DNA from: an uncultured Nesterenkonia sp.
GTDB taxonomy: Bacteria; Actinomycetota; Actinomycetes; Actinomycetales; Micrococcaceae
Assembly: GCA_947494195.1 (NCBI GenBank)
Contig: CANLUC010000003.1
Location: 1 to 64,000, forward strand
Direction of reading: 5' to 3'
Length of the DNA stretch: 64,000 bases
Shown here: positions 43,263 through 52,594 of the stretch, piece after piece
How positions within the stretch are numbered: position 1 is the stretch's first letter
How the letters are laid out: every line of letters starts with the position of its first letter
Notes under the pieces: model-generated
Database searches by the model: none
What the model was told of the DNA's origin: nothing
Seen by the model: the letters and a program-made list of their open reading frames with translations, nothing else
Made by a program: the position numbers and the translations under genes

Positions 43263-45035
43263 ATGCAGCCACAGACCAGCCACCACCGCATTCCAGAGAG
43301 CCTTCATGCTCCAGCCGGCAGAGGCCGTCTGGGACGCAGCCGCGCCGGACGCAGCGCCGCCCTGCTCGCCACCCTGGGAATGCTCGCCTCCTGCGCGGCA
43401 GAGGAGGAACCACCGCCGCCACCGCCGACCTCGGAGCCCGAAGAGCCCAGCGTGGAACCGCCGGAGCCGAGCAGCTCCACCGAGCCGGAGGAGGAAGCGG
43501 TCCTCTTGCAGCAGGGCGTCAGTGCCGGCAACGAGCTCGCGGTCCAGGCCGGCGAGGAAGTCCTGGCCGAGGGCGGGAACTCCGTGGACGCCGCGATCGC
43601 CACCGCCTTCGCCATCTCGGTGGTGGAGCCCTACGCCTCCGGACTCGGCGGCGGCGGTTCCGTGGTGATCGCCGGACAGGACGGTGACCCGCTGTTCTAT
43701 GACTACCGCGAAGAGGTGGGGGTCGACGGAGAGATCCCCGAATCGGGGATCGGCGTTCCCGGGTTCGTCGCCGGCATGGGGCGCCTCCACGAAGAGCACG
43801 GCAGCCTCGAATGGGACCGGCTGGTCCAGCCGGCCCAGCAGCTGGCCTCCGAAGGCTTCGAGGTCTATGACTTCCTGGCCACCCGGATGACCGAGGACCT
43901 CGGACCTGAGGCGATCGAGGGGGTGGAGCCCTTCGAGGTCGATGGTGCCCCGGTTCAGGCCGGCGAGCAGCTGGTCCAGACCGAGCTCGCCGAGTCCCTG
44001 GGAACGATCGCCGAGGAGGGCTCGGAGGCGTTCTACACCGGCAGCCTGGCCTCCGATCTCACCGCGGTCGAGGGCCTCGACGAACAGACCCTGGCCGACT
44101 ACGAGGTCACCCTCTCGGATCCGGTCTCCGGTGAGTTCGGAGACTACGGCGTGCTCGCCGCCGCCCCCGCGCTCCCCGGTGTCGCCCTGGTGCAGATGCT
44201 CCAGGTCGCCGAGGCCCAGGGCATCGCCGAGATGGAGCCGGACTCCGCCGAGTACATCGAGACGCTCTCCGAGGCCTGGCTGGTCGCGGAGGAGACCGTG
44301 CTCACCGAGCTGGGCGACCCCGCCTTCGTTCAGGTCCCGGTGGAGGAGATCACCGACCAGGAGGCGAACGCGCAGATCGATCTCTCCGCGAACACCGCGC
44401 CCGAGCCGGGATCCGAGCTGGGAGAGACCGCCGAGACGGGCCAGGCCTCAGCAGCTTCTCGCGCGCCCATCGACGCCAACACCACCCATATCTCGGTGGT
44501 GGACGAGGACGGTGTGATGGTCTCGATGACCAATACGCTCACCAACTTCTGGGGAGCGGGGGAGGCCACGAACGGCTTCTTCCTGAACAACCAGCTAAGC
44601 CGCTTCGAGGCCGTGGACTCTCCGGCAAACCGCCCCGAGCCTGGCCGCCGGTCGGTGACCTGGTCCATGCCGACCATCATCCTCGATCAGGAACAGCGCC
44701 CCGTGCTGGGCATCGGCACCCCTGGCGGCAACCAGATCCTCAACATCATGGGCACGGTGCTCACCCGGTGGGGCCTGCAGGACGCCTCGCTGCAGGACTC
44801 CTTCGACGCCCTGCGCTTCCGCTTCGACGACGAGTCCAGCACGCTGTTCCTCGATGATCAGCCCGGAGCACAGACTGCGAGCAACCTCGAGGACGTGGGC
44901 TGGGAGCTGCAGGTCTGGCCCGACGAGTGGGGCGGCTTCGGCTCGGTGCAGGCGCTCGAGGTGGACTATGAGACGGGCGAGGTCACCGGTGCCACCGATG
45001 ACCGCAGGGTCGGCACCTATTCGGTGCTGGAGTGA
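43263..45035 (+). CDS. ggt: Gamma-glutamyltransferase, lipoprotein form
   Basis: The 590-residue enzyme would cleave gamma-glutamyl bonds outside the cell. A lipobox LASC puts the lipidated cysteine at residue 44, after an Arg-rich signal peptide. An acidic Pro/Glu linker (45-78) separates it from the catalytic part. Autoprocessing should occur before Thr407 (NTTHISVVDEDG), releasing the small subunit with its nucleophile Thr. GTPGGNQILN is the conserved C-terminal loop. The substrate may be a thiol peptide or poly-glutamate fragment. Confidence 0.9.
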   Translation: MQPQTSHHRIPESLHAPAGRGRLGRSRAGRSAALLATLGMLASCAAEEEPPPPPPTSEPEEPSVEPPEPSSSTEPEEEAVLLQQGVSAGNELAVQAGEEVLAEGGNSVDAAIATAFAISVVEPYASGLGGGGSVVIAGQDGDPLFYDYREEVGVDGEIPESGIGVPGFVAGMGRLHEEHGSLEWDRLVQPAQQLASEGFEVYDFLATRMTEDLGPEAIEGVEPFEVDGAPVQAGEQLVQTELAESLGTIAEEGSEAFYTGSLASDLTAVEGLDEQTLADYEVTLSDPVSGEFGDYGVLAAAPALPGVALVQMLQVAEAQGIAEMEPDSAEYIETLSEAWLVAEETVLTELGDPAFVQVPVEEITDQEANAQIDLSANTAPEPGSELGETAETGQASAASRAPIDANTTHISVVDEDGVMVSMTNTLTNFWGAGEATNGFFLNNQLSRFEAVDSPANRPEPGRRSVTWSMPTIILDQEQRPVLGIGTPGGNQILNIMGTVLTRWGLQDASLQDSFDALRFRFDDESSTLFLDDQPGAQTASNLEDVGWELQVWPDEWGGFGSVQALEVDYETGEVTGATDDRRVGTYSVLE

Positions 45036-45039
45036 CGAT

Positions 45040-45045
45040 TAGCAT
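45040..45045 (+). promoter_or_regulatory. -10 box (TAGCAT) of leaderless thiD
   Basis: TAGCAT is 6 bases before ATG 45052, identical in sequence and spacing to the box at 795-800. It overlaps the end of the ggt gene region by only a few bases. Confidence 0.55.
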
Positions 45046-45051
45046 GGGGCT

Positions 45052-45918
45052 ATGAGCTCCACTCCCGCGCGCACGATCCCGAACATCCTCTCGATCGCAG
45101 GAACCGACCCCACCGGGGGAGCCGGCATCCAGGCAGACCTCAAGAGCTTCGCGGCCCACCGCGGATATGGGATGTGTGTGGTCACAGCCCTGGTCGCGCA
45201 GAACACCCAGGGGGTCAGGGAGATCCACCTGCCCCCAGCCAGTTTCCTGCGAGCCCAGCTCGACGCGGTCTCCGACGACGTCGCGATCGACGCGATCAAG
45301 ATCGGCATGCTCGGCACCGAGGAGATCATCACCACCGTGGCCGAATGGCTCGACGCCACCTGGGCCGACGACGACGCCGCGCGCCCGCGGCTGGTCCTGG
45401 ATCCCGTCATGGTCGCCACCTCGGGCGACCGGCTCCTCGACGCCGCCGCAGAGACTGCGCTGATCGCGTTCCTCCACCGCGCCGAGCTGATCACCCCGAA
45501 CGTGCCCGAGCTCGCCCTGCTCGCCGGCAACGTGCAGGCGCAGGACCCGCAGTCCATGGTGCTCCAGGCGCGTGCCGTGGCGGACGCTCACCAGGTGGTG
45601 GTGCTGGCCAAGGGCGGCCACCTGGAGGACGACACCGCGCAGCAGCAGGTGGTGGACACCCTGGTCTTCCCGTTCCAGCACGGGGAGCGCCCGCGCGAGG
45701 AACAGTTCACCTCCCCGCGCATCCACACCCAGAACACCCACGGCACCGGATGCTCCGTCTCTGCGGCTCTGGCCACACTCGCGGCCCGCGGCTGCAGCTG
45801 GACCGAGGCGCTGCCGGTGGTCAAGGAATGGATGACGCACGCGCTCGAGGCCTCGGAGACCCTCGATGTCGGCACCGGCCACGGACCCATCCAGCATTTC
45901 ACGGACCTCTGGGCCTGA
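45052..45918 (+). CDS. thiD: Hydroxymethylpyrimidine/phosphomethylpyrimidine kinase
   Basis: The 288-residue ribokinase-fold enzyme phosphorylates HMP and HMP-phosphate in thiamine synthesis. IAGTDPTGGAGIQADLKSFA is the N-terminal substrate loop, VLDPVMVATSG the central block and HGTGCSVSAALA the anion-hole signature. It stands alone without other thi genes and appears to be read from a leaderless promoter. Confidence 0.94.
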   Translation: MSSTPARTIPNILSIAGTDPTGGAGIQADLKSFAAHRGYGMCVVTALVAQNTQGVREIHLPPASFLRAQLDAVSDDVAIDAIKIGMLGTEEIITTVAEWLDATWADDDAARPRLVLDPVMVATSGDRLLDAAAETALIAFLHRAELITPNVPELALLAGNVQAQDPQSMVLQARAVADAHQVVVLAKGGHLEDDTAQQQVVDTLVFPFQHGERPREEQFTSPRIHTQNTHGTGCSVSAALATLAARGCSWTEALPVVKEWMTHALEASETLDVGTGHGPIQHFTDLWA

Positions 45919-45976
45919 GCGGGCAGCTGAGCCGAAGCAGGACGACCTCGAATCTGGACCGGGAGTGCGGCCCTCG

Positions 45977-47032
45977 CTAGGCCTCGGGGCCCTCGTGGGG
46001 GCCGCTGGCATGCTTGGCGATGTCCTCCCACTGCCAGGTGGTGCCCATGGCGTCGTCGGAGGGGAACCACGCGCCCGTCGTCCGGTCACTGGGGGTCGGT
46101 CCGGTGGCACCCTGACCGGAGACCGGAGCCTGATCCTTCAACGCGGTCACCCGATCCCGGATCGAGGCCATCTGCTTGTCCAGGGCCGCCGCCTGCACAG
46201 CGGCGTCGCGGAGCTCGTCGAGGATGTCCCCGGGAACCTCGCCGTCGTAGGTGTAGTAGATCTTGTGTTCCAGCGAGGCCCAGAAGTCCATGGCCACGGT
46301 GCGGATCTGGACCTCGACATAGACGAACTCAGTGCGGTTGGAGAGGAAGACTGGGACCTGCACGATCACATGCAGGCTCTGGTACCCGTTGAGCTTGGGC
46401 CGGCGAATGTAGTCCTTGACCTCCACCACGCGCAGGTCCGGCTGGCTGCACAGCATCTCGGCCACCCAGTAGGCATCGGAGACGAAGGAGCAGGTGATTC
46501 GAATCCCGGCGATGTCGCGGATCGAATGCTTGATGCTCTCCAGCGTGGGCTCACAGCCGTAGCGCTGGACCTTGTCCAGGATCCGATCCAGGGACTTGAG
46601 CCGGTAGTTCACATGCTCGATCGGGGAGTAGTCGCGGGTGTGCTCGAACTCCTCGCGCAGCACGTTGATCTTGGTCAGCACCTCATCCATGCCGAACTTG
46701 TAGTGCAGCTGAAATTCGGTGAGCTGGCGGCGGATATCAGCCATCCGCACGGCGACGTCCTCGCCCTGCGTCCCGGAGGTGGTGTGCAGCTGAGACAGCA
46801 GCTGCTGGTAGACGTTGCTCTCGCTGCCCGAGGCTCTTCCGCCGGAGCTGGCCGTCGAGGCTCCGCTCGAGCCGCTGTGCCGCGGGGTGTTCTGCCGGGT
46901 CCGCGTCGTGGTCCGGTGGCGGTCCAGATCCCGGTTTCCCAGCCGACGCCCGTCGGTGCCTGCGGCAGCCACGTTGGGCGTCTCCGGGGGAAGAAACTGA
47001 CTGTCAATGGCAGCAGGGCGTCCAGCGGACAT
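45977..47032 (-). CDS. GTP pyrophosphokinase domain protein (small alarmone synthetase-like)
   Basis: This 351-residue protein has one RelA/SpoT synthetase domain (about residues 120-290) with IRDIAGIRITCSFVSDAYWV, KDYIRRPKLNGYQSLHVIV and YVEVQIRTVAMDFWASLEHK, the ATP- and GTP-binding blocks. It lacks the HD hydrolase, TGS and ACT domains, so it would make (p)ppGpp but not degrade it. The N-terminal 90 residues and the C-terminal 60 are disordered extensions not found in short RelQ/RelP enzymes. AAGGAG precedes the ATG. It diverges from nrdHIEF. Confidence 0.9.
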   Translation of the reverse strand: MSAGRPAAIDSQFLPPETPNVAAAGTDGRRLGNRDLDRHRTTTRTRQNTPRHSGSSGASTASSGGRASGSESNVYQQLLSQLHTTSGTQGEDVAVRMADIRRQLTEFQLHYKFGMDEVLTKINVLREEFEHTRDYSPIEHVNYRLKSLDRILDKVQRYGCEPTLESIKHSIRDIAGIRITCSFVSDAYWVAEMLCSQPDLRVVEVKDYIRRPKLNGYQSLHVIVQVPVFLSNRTEFVYVEVQIRTVAMDFWASLEHKIYYTYDGEVPGDILDELRDAAVQAAALDKQMASIRDRVTALKDQAPVSGQGATGPTPSDRTTGAWFPSDDAMGTTWQWEDIAKHASGPHEGPEA

Positions 47033-47191
47033 GGGGAAGAGCTCCTTGAAGTTCAGGGACCCGCAACGTGGAGCTGCGAGGCGCCGGTCACAGGACCGAT
47101 GGTTCGATTCTCGACCCTAGGTGCCCAGTCTGTGAAGTCCCTCGAAAGTGTCTGTCCAAGCTCTCAGGCCTTCCAGATCAGGAGACCCAGA

Positions 47192-47207
47192 ACACCACAT
47201 CTAGTGT
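47192..47207. promoter_or_regulatory. NrdR-like box, distal
   Basis: ACACCACATCTAGTGT matches the NrdR consensus form ACAC-N8-GTGT with near-dyad symmetry. It lies 222 bases upstream of the proximal pair and has only a weak possible partner, at 32 bases. Confidence 0.5.
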
Positions 47208-47367
47208 CGTCGCGGCTGCACGGACTCAACATCTTCGGCTTGGACCCTATGACACGCCGAGACACGCCGCCTGCTCAGAAACTTCTTCTTGGGAGTTTCG
47301 TCCTCCCCAGCTGTGGAGGACCGGGAAGCTTCCCCACTGGTTCCGCGCCATTGCAGCGAAGTGATGA

Positions 47368-47384
47368 TCCACAGGTCCTGTGGA
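47368..47384. promoter_or_regulatory. Inverted repeat of DnaA-box-like sequences
   Basis: TCCACAGG-T-CCTGTGGA is a perfect 8+8 palindrome. Each arm extends outward to a nine-base sequence (TGATCCACA, GAGTCCACA) that partly matches the actinobacterial DnaA box TTGTCCACA. DnaA control of ribonucleotide reductase is known in other bacteria; here it is only suggested. Confidence 0.3.
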
Positions 47385-47413
47385 CTCGCGGTGGAGAACT
47401 ACACCGGTGTGAG

Positions 47414-47460
47414 TACAGCATCTAGTGGCTAGTGATATCCCAGAACCCAAGATGTAGTAT
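47414..47460. promoter_or_regulatory. Tandem NrdR boxes at the nrdHIEF promoter
   Basis: Two box-like palindromes, TACAGCATCTAGTGGC (47414-47429) and ACCCAAGATGTAGTAT (47445-47460), have centres exactly 31 bases apart, the three-helical-turn spacing typical of NrdR operators. The second overlaps TAGTAT (47455-47460), a plausible -10 for nrdH. NrdR would repress when dATP is high. Confidence 0.6.
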
Positions 47461-47502
47461 TGAAGCATCGTTAGAACACCACGGAGAAAATCGGGGAGCC
47501 AC

Positions 47503-47754
47503 ATGTCTGTCACTGTCTACACCAAGCCTGCCTGCGTCCAGTGCAACGCTACGTATCGCGCTCTGGACAAGAACGGCGTGACCTACGAGACCGTCGACAT
47601 CACCCAGGATGCCGAGGCGCTCGAGCGGCTGCGCGCGCTGGGATATATGCAGGCTCCCGTCGTCATCACCGACGCTGACCACTGGTCCGGATTCCGACCC
47701 GACAAGATCTCCGAGCTGGCCGTCCAGCACGCCGCCGTCAGCTCGGTCGCCTGA
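47503..47754 (+). CDS. nrdH: Glutaredoxin-like protein NrdH
   Basis: The 83-residue thioredoxin-fold protein has the redox pair CVQC at residues 11-14 and the C-terminal WSGFRPDKI block that sets NrdH apart from glutaredoxins. It supplies electrons from thioredoxin reductase to the class Ib ribonucleotide reductase. It is the first gene of the nrd operon. Confidence 0.96.
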   Translation: MSVTVYTKPACVQCNATYRALDKNGVTYETVDITQDAEALERLRALGYMQAPVVITDADHWSGFRPDKISELAVQHAAVSSVA

Positions 47755-47761
47755 TGCAGCC

Positions 47762-48190
47762 GTGAACACCACGGCACGCCTGATCTACTTCTCCTCGGTG
47801 TCGAACAACACGCACCGGTTCGTGGAGAAGCTGAATTGCGGGGCGGGGGAGATCGCCAGACTCCCGCTACGGACCAAGGATGAGACCCTCGCGGCGGAGA
47901 AGCCCTTCGTCCTGGTCCTTCCCTCCTACGGCGCCGATGCCGGCGAAGGCTCTGTGCCGAAGCAGGTCATCAAGTTCCTCAATGTTGAATCCAACAGGAA
48001 CCTCCTGCGCGGAGTGATCGGCGCAGGCAACACGAATTTTTACGAGAGCTATTGCATCGCAGGGGATATCGTCGCCGCCAAATGCGGGGTCCCTCATCTA
48101 TACAGATTTGAACTGATGGGCACACCCGAAGACGTGGCCACGGTCGAAACGGGATTGGAAGAGTTTTGGAAACAGCAACCAAGCCGCTGA
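47762..48190 (+). CDS. nrdI: Flavodoxin-like protein NrdI
   Basis: The 142-residue FMN protein generates the oxidant that activates the dimanganese centre of Nrd[18 protein letters not shown] is the phosphate-binding loop, and [18 protein letters not shown] the flavin-contact loop. The GTG at 47762 gives the family N-terminus; a poor ribosome site suggests coupling to nrdH seven bases upstream. It overlaps nrdE. Confidence 0.94.
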   Translation: MNTTARLIYFSSVSNNTHRFVEKLNCGAGEIARLPLRTKDETLAAEKPFVLVLPSYGADAGEGSVPKQVIKFLNVESNRNLLRGVIGAGNTNFYESYCIAGDIVAAKCGVPHLYRFELMGTPEDVATVETGLEEFWKQQPSR

Positions 48191-50376
48191 ACGCGGCGAG
48201 CACCGCCCCCACCAAGCATGGCCGGGACTCCATGGACGCACCGCTGGCCAAGGCGATGCCCGCCCAGTGGCAGGGCCTGAGCTATCACGAGCTCAACGCC
48301 ATGCTCAACCTCTACGGTCCCGACGGTGAGATCCAGTTCGAGGCGGATCAGCTCGCGGCCCGCCAGTACTTCCTGGATCACGTGAACACCAACACGGTCT
48401 TCTTCCACAACCTCCAGGAGAAGCTGGGCTATCTGGTCGAAAACGACTACTACGAGTCCGAGACGCTGGAGCAGTACTCCGACGAGTTCATCAACGCCAT
48501 CTTCGACCGTGCCTATGCCGCGAAGTTCCGCTTCCCGACCTTCCTGGGCGCCTTCAAGTTCTATACCTCCTATGCGCTGAAGACTTTCGACGGCGACCGT
48601 TACCTGGAGCGCTACGAGGACCGCGTCACCATGGTCGCCCTGCATCTGGCCCGCGGTGACGAGCAGCTCGCCTGCCGGATGGTCGACGAGATGATCTCCG
48701 GCCGCTTCCAGCCTGCCACCCCGACGTTCCTGAACTCGGGCAAGAAGCAGCGCGGCGAACTCGTCTCCTGCTTCCTGCTGCGCATCGAGGACAACATGGA
48801 GTCCATCGCGCGCGCGATCAACTCCTCCCTGCAGCTCTCCAAGCGCGGGGGAGGCGTGGCGCTCTCGCTGACCAACATCCGCGAGAACGGCGCCCCGATC
48901 AAGCACATCCAGAACCAGTCCTCCGGTGTGATCCCGGTGATGAAGCTTCTGGAAGACTCCTTCTCCTATGCGAACCAGCTGGGCGCACGCCAGGGCGCCG
49001 GCGCGGTGTACCTCAACGCCCACCACCCGGACATCTTCCGCTTCCTCGACACCAAGCGCGAGAACGCGGACGAGAAGATCCGGATCAAGACCCTCTCGCT
49101 GGGCGTGGTCGTGCCGGACATCACCTTCGAGCTGGCCAAGAAGAACGAGCCGATGTACCTGTTCAGCCCCTATGACGTGGAACGCGTCTACGGGAAGGCC
49201 TTCAGCGAGATCTCGGTGACCGAGAAGTACCACGAGATGGTCGACGACGCGCGGATCCGCAAGACCAAGATCAACGCCCGCGAGTTCTTCCAGACCCTGG
49301 CCGAGATCCAGTTCGAGTCCGGCTACCCCTACGTGATGTTCGAGGACACGGTGAACCGGGCCAACCCGATCGCCGGACGGATCTCCATGTCCAACCTGTG
49401 CTCGGAGATCCTCCAGGTCTCGGAGCCCAGCGAGTTCGCCGATGATCTGAGCTACTCCGAGATCGGCAAGGACATCTCCTGCAACCTCGGCTCGATGAAC
49501 ATCGCCAAGGCGATGGACTCCCCGGACTTCGGACAGACCATCGAGACCGCGATCCGCACCCTGACGGCCGTCTCGGACATGTCCTACATCAACTCGGTGC
49601 CATCCATCGTCGAAGGCAACCGCCGCTCCCACGCGATCGGTCTGGGGCAGATGAACCTGCACGGCTACCTGGCGCGGGAACGCGTGCATTACGGGTCCGA
49701 AGAAGGCATCGACTTCACCAACATCTACTTCTACACCGTGCTCTTCCACGCGCTGCGGTCCTCGAACCAGCTCGCGATCGAGAGCGGCCAGAGCTTCGAC
49801 GGCTTCGAGAACTCGCAGTACGCCAGCGGCGAGTTCTTCAACAAGTACACCGAGCAGCTCTGGGAGCCTGCGACCGAGAAGGTGCGCACGCTGTTCAGCC
49901 ACGTGAGCGTGCCGACCCAGGAAGACTGGAAGCAGCTGAAGGCTTCGGTCATGGCCCACGGCATCTACAACCAGAACCTGCAGGCCGTGCCGCCCACCGG
50001 CTCGATCTCCTACATCAACAACTCGACCTCCTCGATCCACCCGGTGGCCTCGAAGATCGAGATCCGTAAAGAAGGCAAGCTCGGTCGCGTCTACTACCCG
50101 GCGCCCTACCTGACCAATGACAACCTGGAGTACTACCAGGATGCCTATGAGATCGGGTACGAGAAGATCATCGACACCTACGCCGCTGCCACCCAGCACG
50201 TCGACCAGGGCCTGTCGCTGACGTTGTTCTTCAAGGACACCGCCAGCACCCGCGACATCAACAAGGCGCAGATCTACGCATGGCGCAAGGGCATCAAGAC
50301 GCTCTACTACATCCGTCTGCGCCAGCTCGCGCTCGAAGGCACCGAGGTCGACGGCTGCGTCTCCTGCATGCTGTGA
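48166..50376 (+). CDS. nrdE: Class Ib ribonucleotide reductase large subunit
   Basis: This 736-residue alpha subunit reduces ribonucleoside diphosphates. Conserved parts include [16 protein letters not shown], the active-site loop [25 protein letters not shown] and the C-terminal redox pair CVSC that accepts electrons from NrdH. The N-terminus lacks the ATP-cone, as usual for NrdE. The TTG at 48166 overlaps nrdI and follows GGAAGAG; ATG 48232 is the alternative and would remove a poorly conserved 22-residue tail. Confidence 0.96.
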   Translation: METATKPLNAASTAPTKHGRDSMDAPLAKAMPAQWQGLSYHELNAMLNLYGPDGEIQFEADQLAARQYFLDHVNTNTVFFHNLQEKLGYLVENDYYESETLEQYSDEFINAIFDRAYAAKFRFPTFLGAFKFYTSYALKTFDGDRYLERYEDRVTMVALHLARGDEQLACRMVDEMISGRFQPATPTFLNSGKKQRGELVSCFLLRIEDNMESIARAINSSLQLSKRGGGVALSLTNIRENGAPIKHIQNQSSGVIPVMKLLEDSFSYANQLGARQGAGAVYLNAHHPDIFRFLDTKRENADEKIRIKTLSLGVVVPDITFELAKKNEPMYLFSPYDVERVYGKAFSEISVTEKYHEMVDDARIRKTKINAREFFQTLAEIQFESGYPYVMFEDTVNRANPIAGRISMSNLCSEILQVSEPSEFADDLSYSEIGKDISCNLGSMNIAKAMDSPDFGQTIETAIRTLTAVSDMSYINSVPSIVEGNRRSHAIGLGQMNLHGYLARERVHYGSEEGIDFTNIYFYTVLFHALRSSNQLAIESGQSFDGFENSQYASGEFFNKYTEQLWEPATEKVRTLFSHVSVPTQEDWKQLKASVMAHGIYNQNLQAVPPTGSISYINNSTSSIHPVASKIEIRKEGKLGRVYYPAPYLTNDNLEYYQDAYEIGYEKIIDTYAAATQHVDQGLSLTLFFKDTASTRDINKAQIYAWRKGIKTLYYIRLRQLALEGTEVDGCVSCML

Positions 50377-50387
50377 CCTAAAAAACT

Positions 50388-50419
50388 TCGGGGGGCCGTG
50401 CTAGCACACGGCCCCCCGA
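50388..50419. terminator. Strong 13-base hairpin after nrdE
   Basis: TCGGGGGGCCGTG and CACGGCCCCCCGA pair perfectly around CTAGCA. The T-run (from AAAAAA at 50380-50385) follows it only on the minus strand, where no gene reads toward it. On the plus strand it lacks a T-tail, so it may act as an mRNA stabiliser or partial terminator for nrdHIE. Confidence 0.5.
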
Positions 50420-50486
50420 TGAAGAACCCGGCCTAGGCCGAGCTCCCACATATCCAAAGTGGAGCTTCAGTCTAGAGGAGTCCTCA

Positions 50487-50504
50487 GACCGTTGTCGAAC
50501 GGTC
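50487..50504 (+). promoter_or_regulatory. Hairpin in the nrdE-nrdF spacer
   Basis: GACCGTT-GTCG-AACGGTC is a perfect 7-base stem with a tetraloop, 39 bases before the small reading frame. Confidence 0.45.
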
Positions 50505-50510
50505 CTCCGC

Positions 50511-50527
50511 CCGGGTTTTACACCCGG
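50511..50527 (+). promoter_or_regulatory. Hairpin beside the small-ORF ribosome site
   Basis: CCGGGT-TTTAC-ACCCGG ends one base before the AAAGGAGG ribosome site at 50528-50535, a position where folding could modulate translation of the 25-residue peptide. Confidence 0.45.
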
Positions 50528-50542
50528 AAAGGAGGTGCCAAA

Positions 50543-50620
50543 GTGACTACTATGCATATTCGGCGGACCATTCGTATCCGTCCATCGCGCATTCGCATCA
50601 CGGTGACGCCCAAGCGCTAG
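50543..50620 (+). CDS. 25-residue basic peptide encoded between nrdE and nrdF
   Basis: GTG 50543 follows AAAGGAGG with 7-base spacing, one of the strongest ribosome sites in the window; an internal ATG at 50552 is an alternative start. The peptide is very basic, with an alternating Arg-Ile core (RRTIRIRPSRIRITV), and ends PKR before TAG. It has no membrane segment and no family I know. Its charge would suit RNA or nucleotide-phosphate binding, but it might also be a leader whose translation controls nrdF. Confidence 0.5.
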   Translation: MTTMHIRRTIRIRPSRIRITVTPKR

Positions 50621-50667
50621 GAAGTAGTGTGTCGAGGTCTCTGACAGCGGCAGCTTTACTGCGTTAG

Positions 50668-51744
<1,077 letters not shown>

Positions 51745-51764
51745 AACCGAGCAGAGACGAAGCG

Positions 51765-52544
51765 ATGACGCACGCGGGCCGGCTTCAGGTCTACCGACAG
51801 CAGACCAGCAATGGTGCTCAAGGGGACCTGGAGCTGGCCCTCGCGCTGTTGCAGCGCACCAGAAGCCAGGGCCGACGCCCCGCTGACCATCCGGCGCCGC
51901 TGCTCAGGCTCTATCGCCCCGAGCCCACAGTCGCCTTCGGTCAGCGGGATCAGCGACTACCAGGGTTCGACGACGCCGCGGCGGCCTGTCGCCGCTCCGG
52001 CTTCACGCCGCTGGTGCGTCGCGCGGGCGGACGCGCTGCGGCGTACCACCAGGGGTCGTTGGTGATCGACCACATCGAACCGGACCCAGACCCGATCCGC
52101 GAGACCCAGGCGCGCTTCACCGCCTTCGGCGAGCTGCTCCAGGAGGCGCTCGGCCTGGTGGGAGTCGACGCCCGGCTCGGGCCGATCCCGGGGGAGTACT
52201 GCCTGGGGGATCATTCTGTTCACGGCATCTCGCTGGTGGACCCGGACCGGCGCATCAAGCTCGTCGGCACAGCTCAGCGGGTCATCAGCTCCGGCTGGCT
52301 GTTCTCCTCATCGATCATCGTGGAGGACGGCGCGACCGTTCGCCGGGTGCTCTCCGAGGCCTATGCGGCGCTGGAGATCCCCTGGGACCCGCTGACCGCG
52401 GGATCCGCCACCGAGCTCGGCATGGATCTCACCGTGGAGGACGTGGAGAAGTCGGTGCTCGACGTCTACCGGCAGCACTGGGAGCTGGAAGAGATCACGG
52501 AGACTCCGGCGATCTCCTCCAGCACACCAGCTCTGCAGCTCTGA
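51765..52544 (+). CDS. Lipoate-protein ligase / octanoyltransferase family protein
   Basis: The 259-residue protein has a BPL/LPL catalytic domain. VRRAGGRAAAYHQGSLVID corresponds to the RRxSGGGAVYHD-G-N loop, with the usual Ser-Gly replaced by Ala-Gly. IKLVGTAQRV carries the conserved Lys, and GEYCLGDHSV is another active-site loop. It could be a LipL/LipM-like amidotransferase or a lipoate ligase lacking the C-terminal accessory domain. It follows nrdF by 20 bases and may be cotranscribed. Confidence 0.82.
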   Translation: MTHAGRLQVYRQQTSNGAQGDLELALALLQRTRSQGRRPADHPAPLLRLYRPEPTVAFGQRDQRLPGFDDAAAACRRSGFTPLVRRAGGRAAAYHQGSLVIDHIEPDPDPIRETQARFTAFGELLQEALGLVGVDARLGPIPGEYCLGDHSVHGISLVDPDRRIKLVGTAQRVISSGWLFSSSIIVEDGATVRRVLSEAYAALEIPWDPLTAGSATELGMDLTVEDVEKSVLDVYRQHWELEEITETPAISSSTPALQL

Positions 52545-52594
52545 AGCCCCATCGCTCTAGCGGCGCTCAGCAGAAGCTCGGCTGCACGGCGGCG

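Larger units (their letters stand above)
47033..47502. other. 470-base divergent regulatory region, alarmone synthetase / nrdHIEF
   Basis: The region contains three NrdR-box-like palindromes (47192, 47414, 47445) and a DnaA-box-like inverted repeat (47368-47384). GGGGAG before nrdH is its ribosome site. No gene was found in it; the short open frames have no conserved content. Confidence 0.6.

Noticed and set aside
47090-47140. tRNA-like GGTTCGATTC upstream of nrdH
   Set aside because: The bases flanking the loop do not pair as a T arm, and no acceptor or anticodon arm can be built around it.
50388-50419. Simple rho-independent terminator for nrdE
   Set aside because: The T-run required downstream is missing on the plus strand and is found only on the opposite strand, so it is kept as a hairpin of uncertain role.
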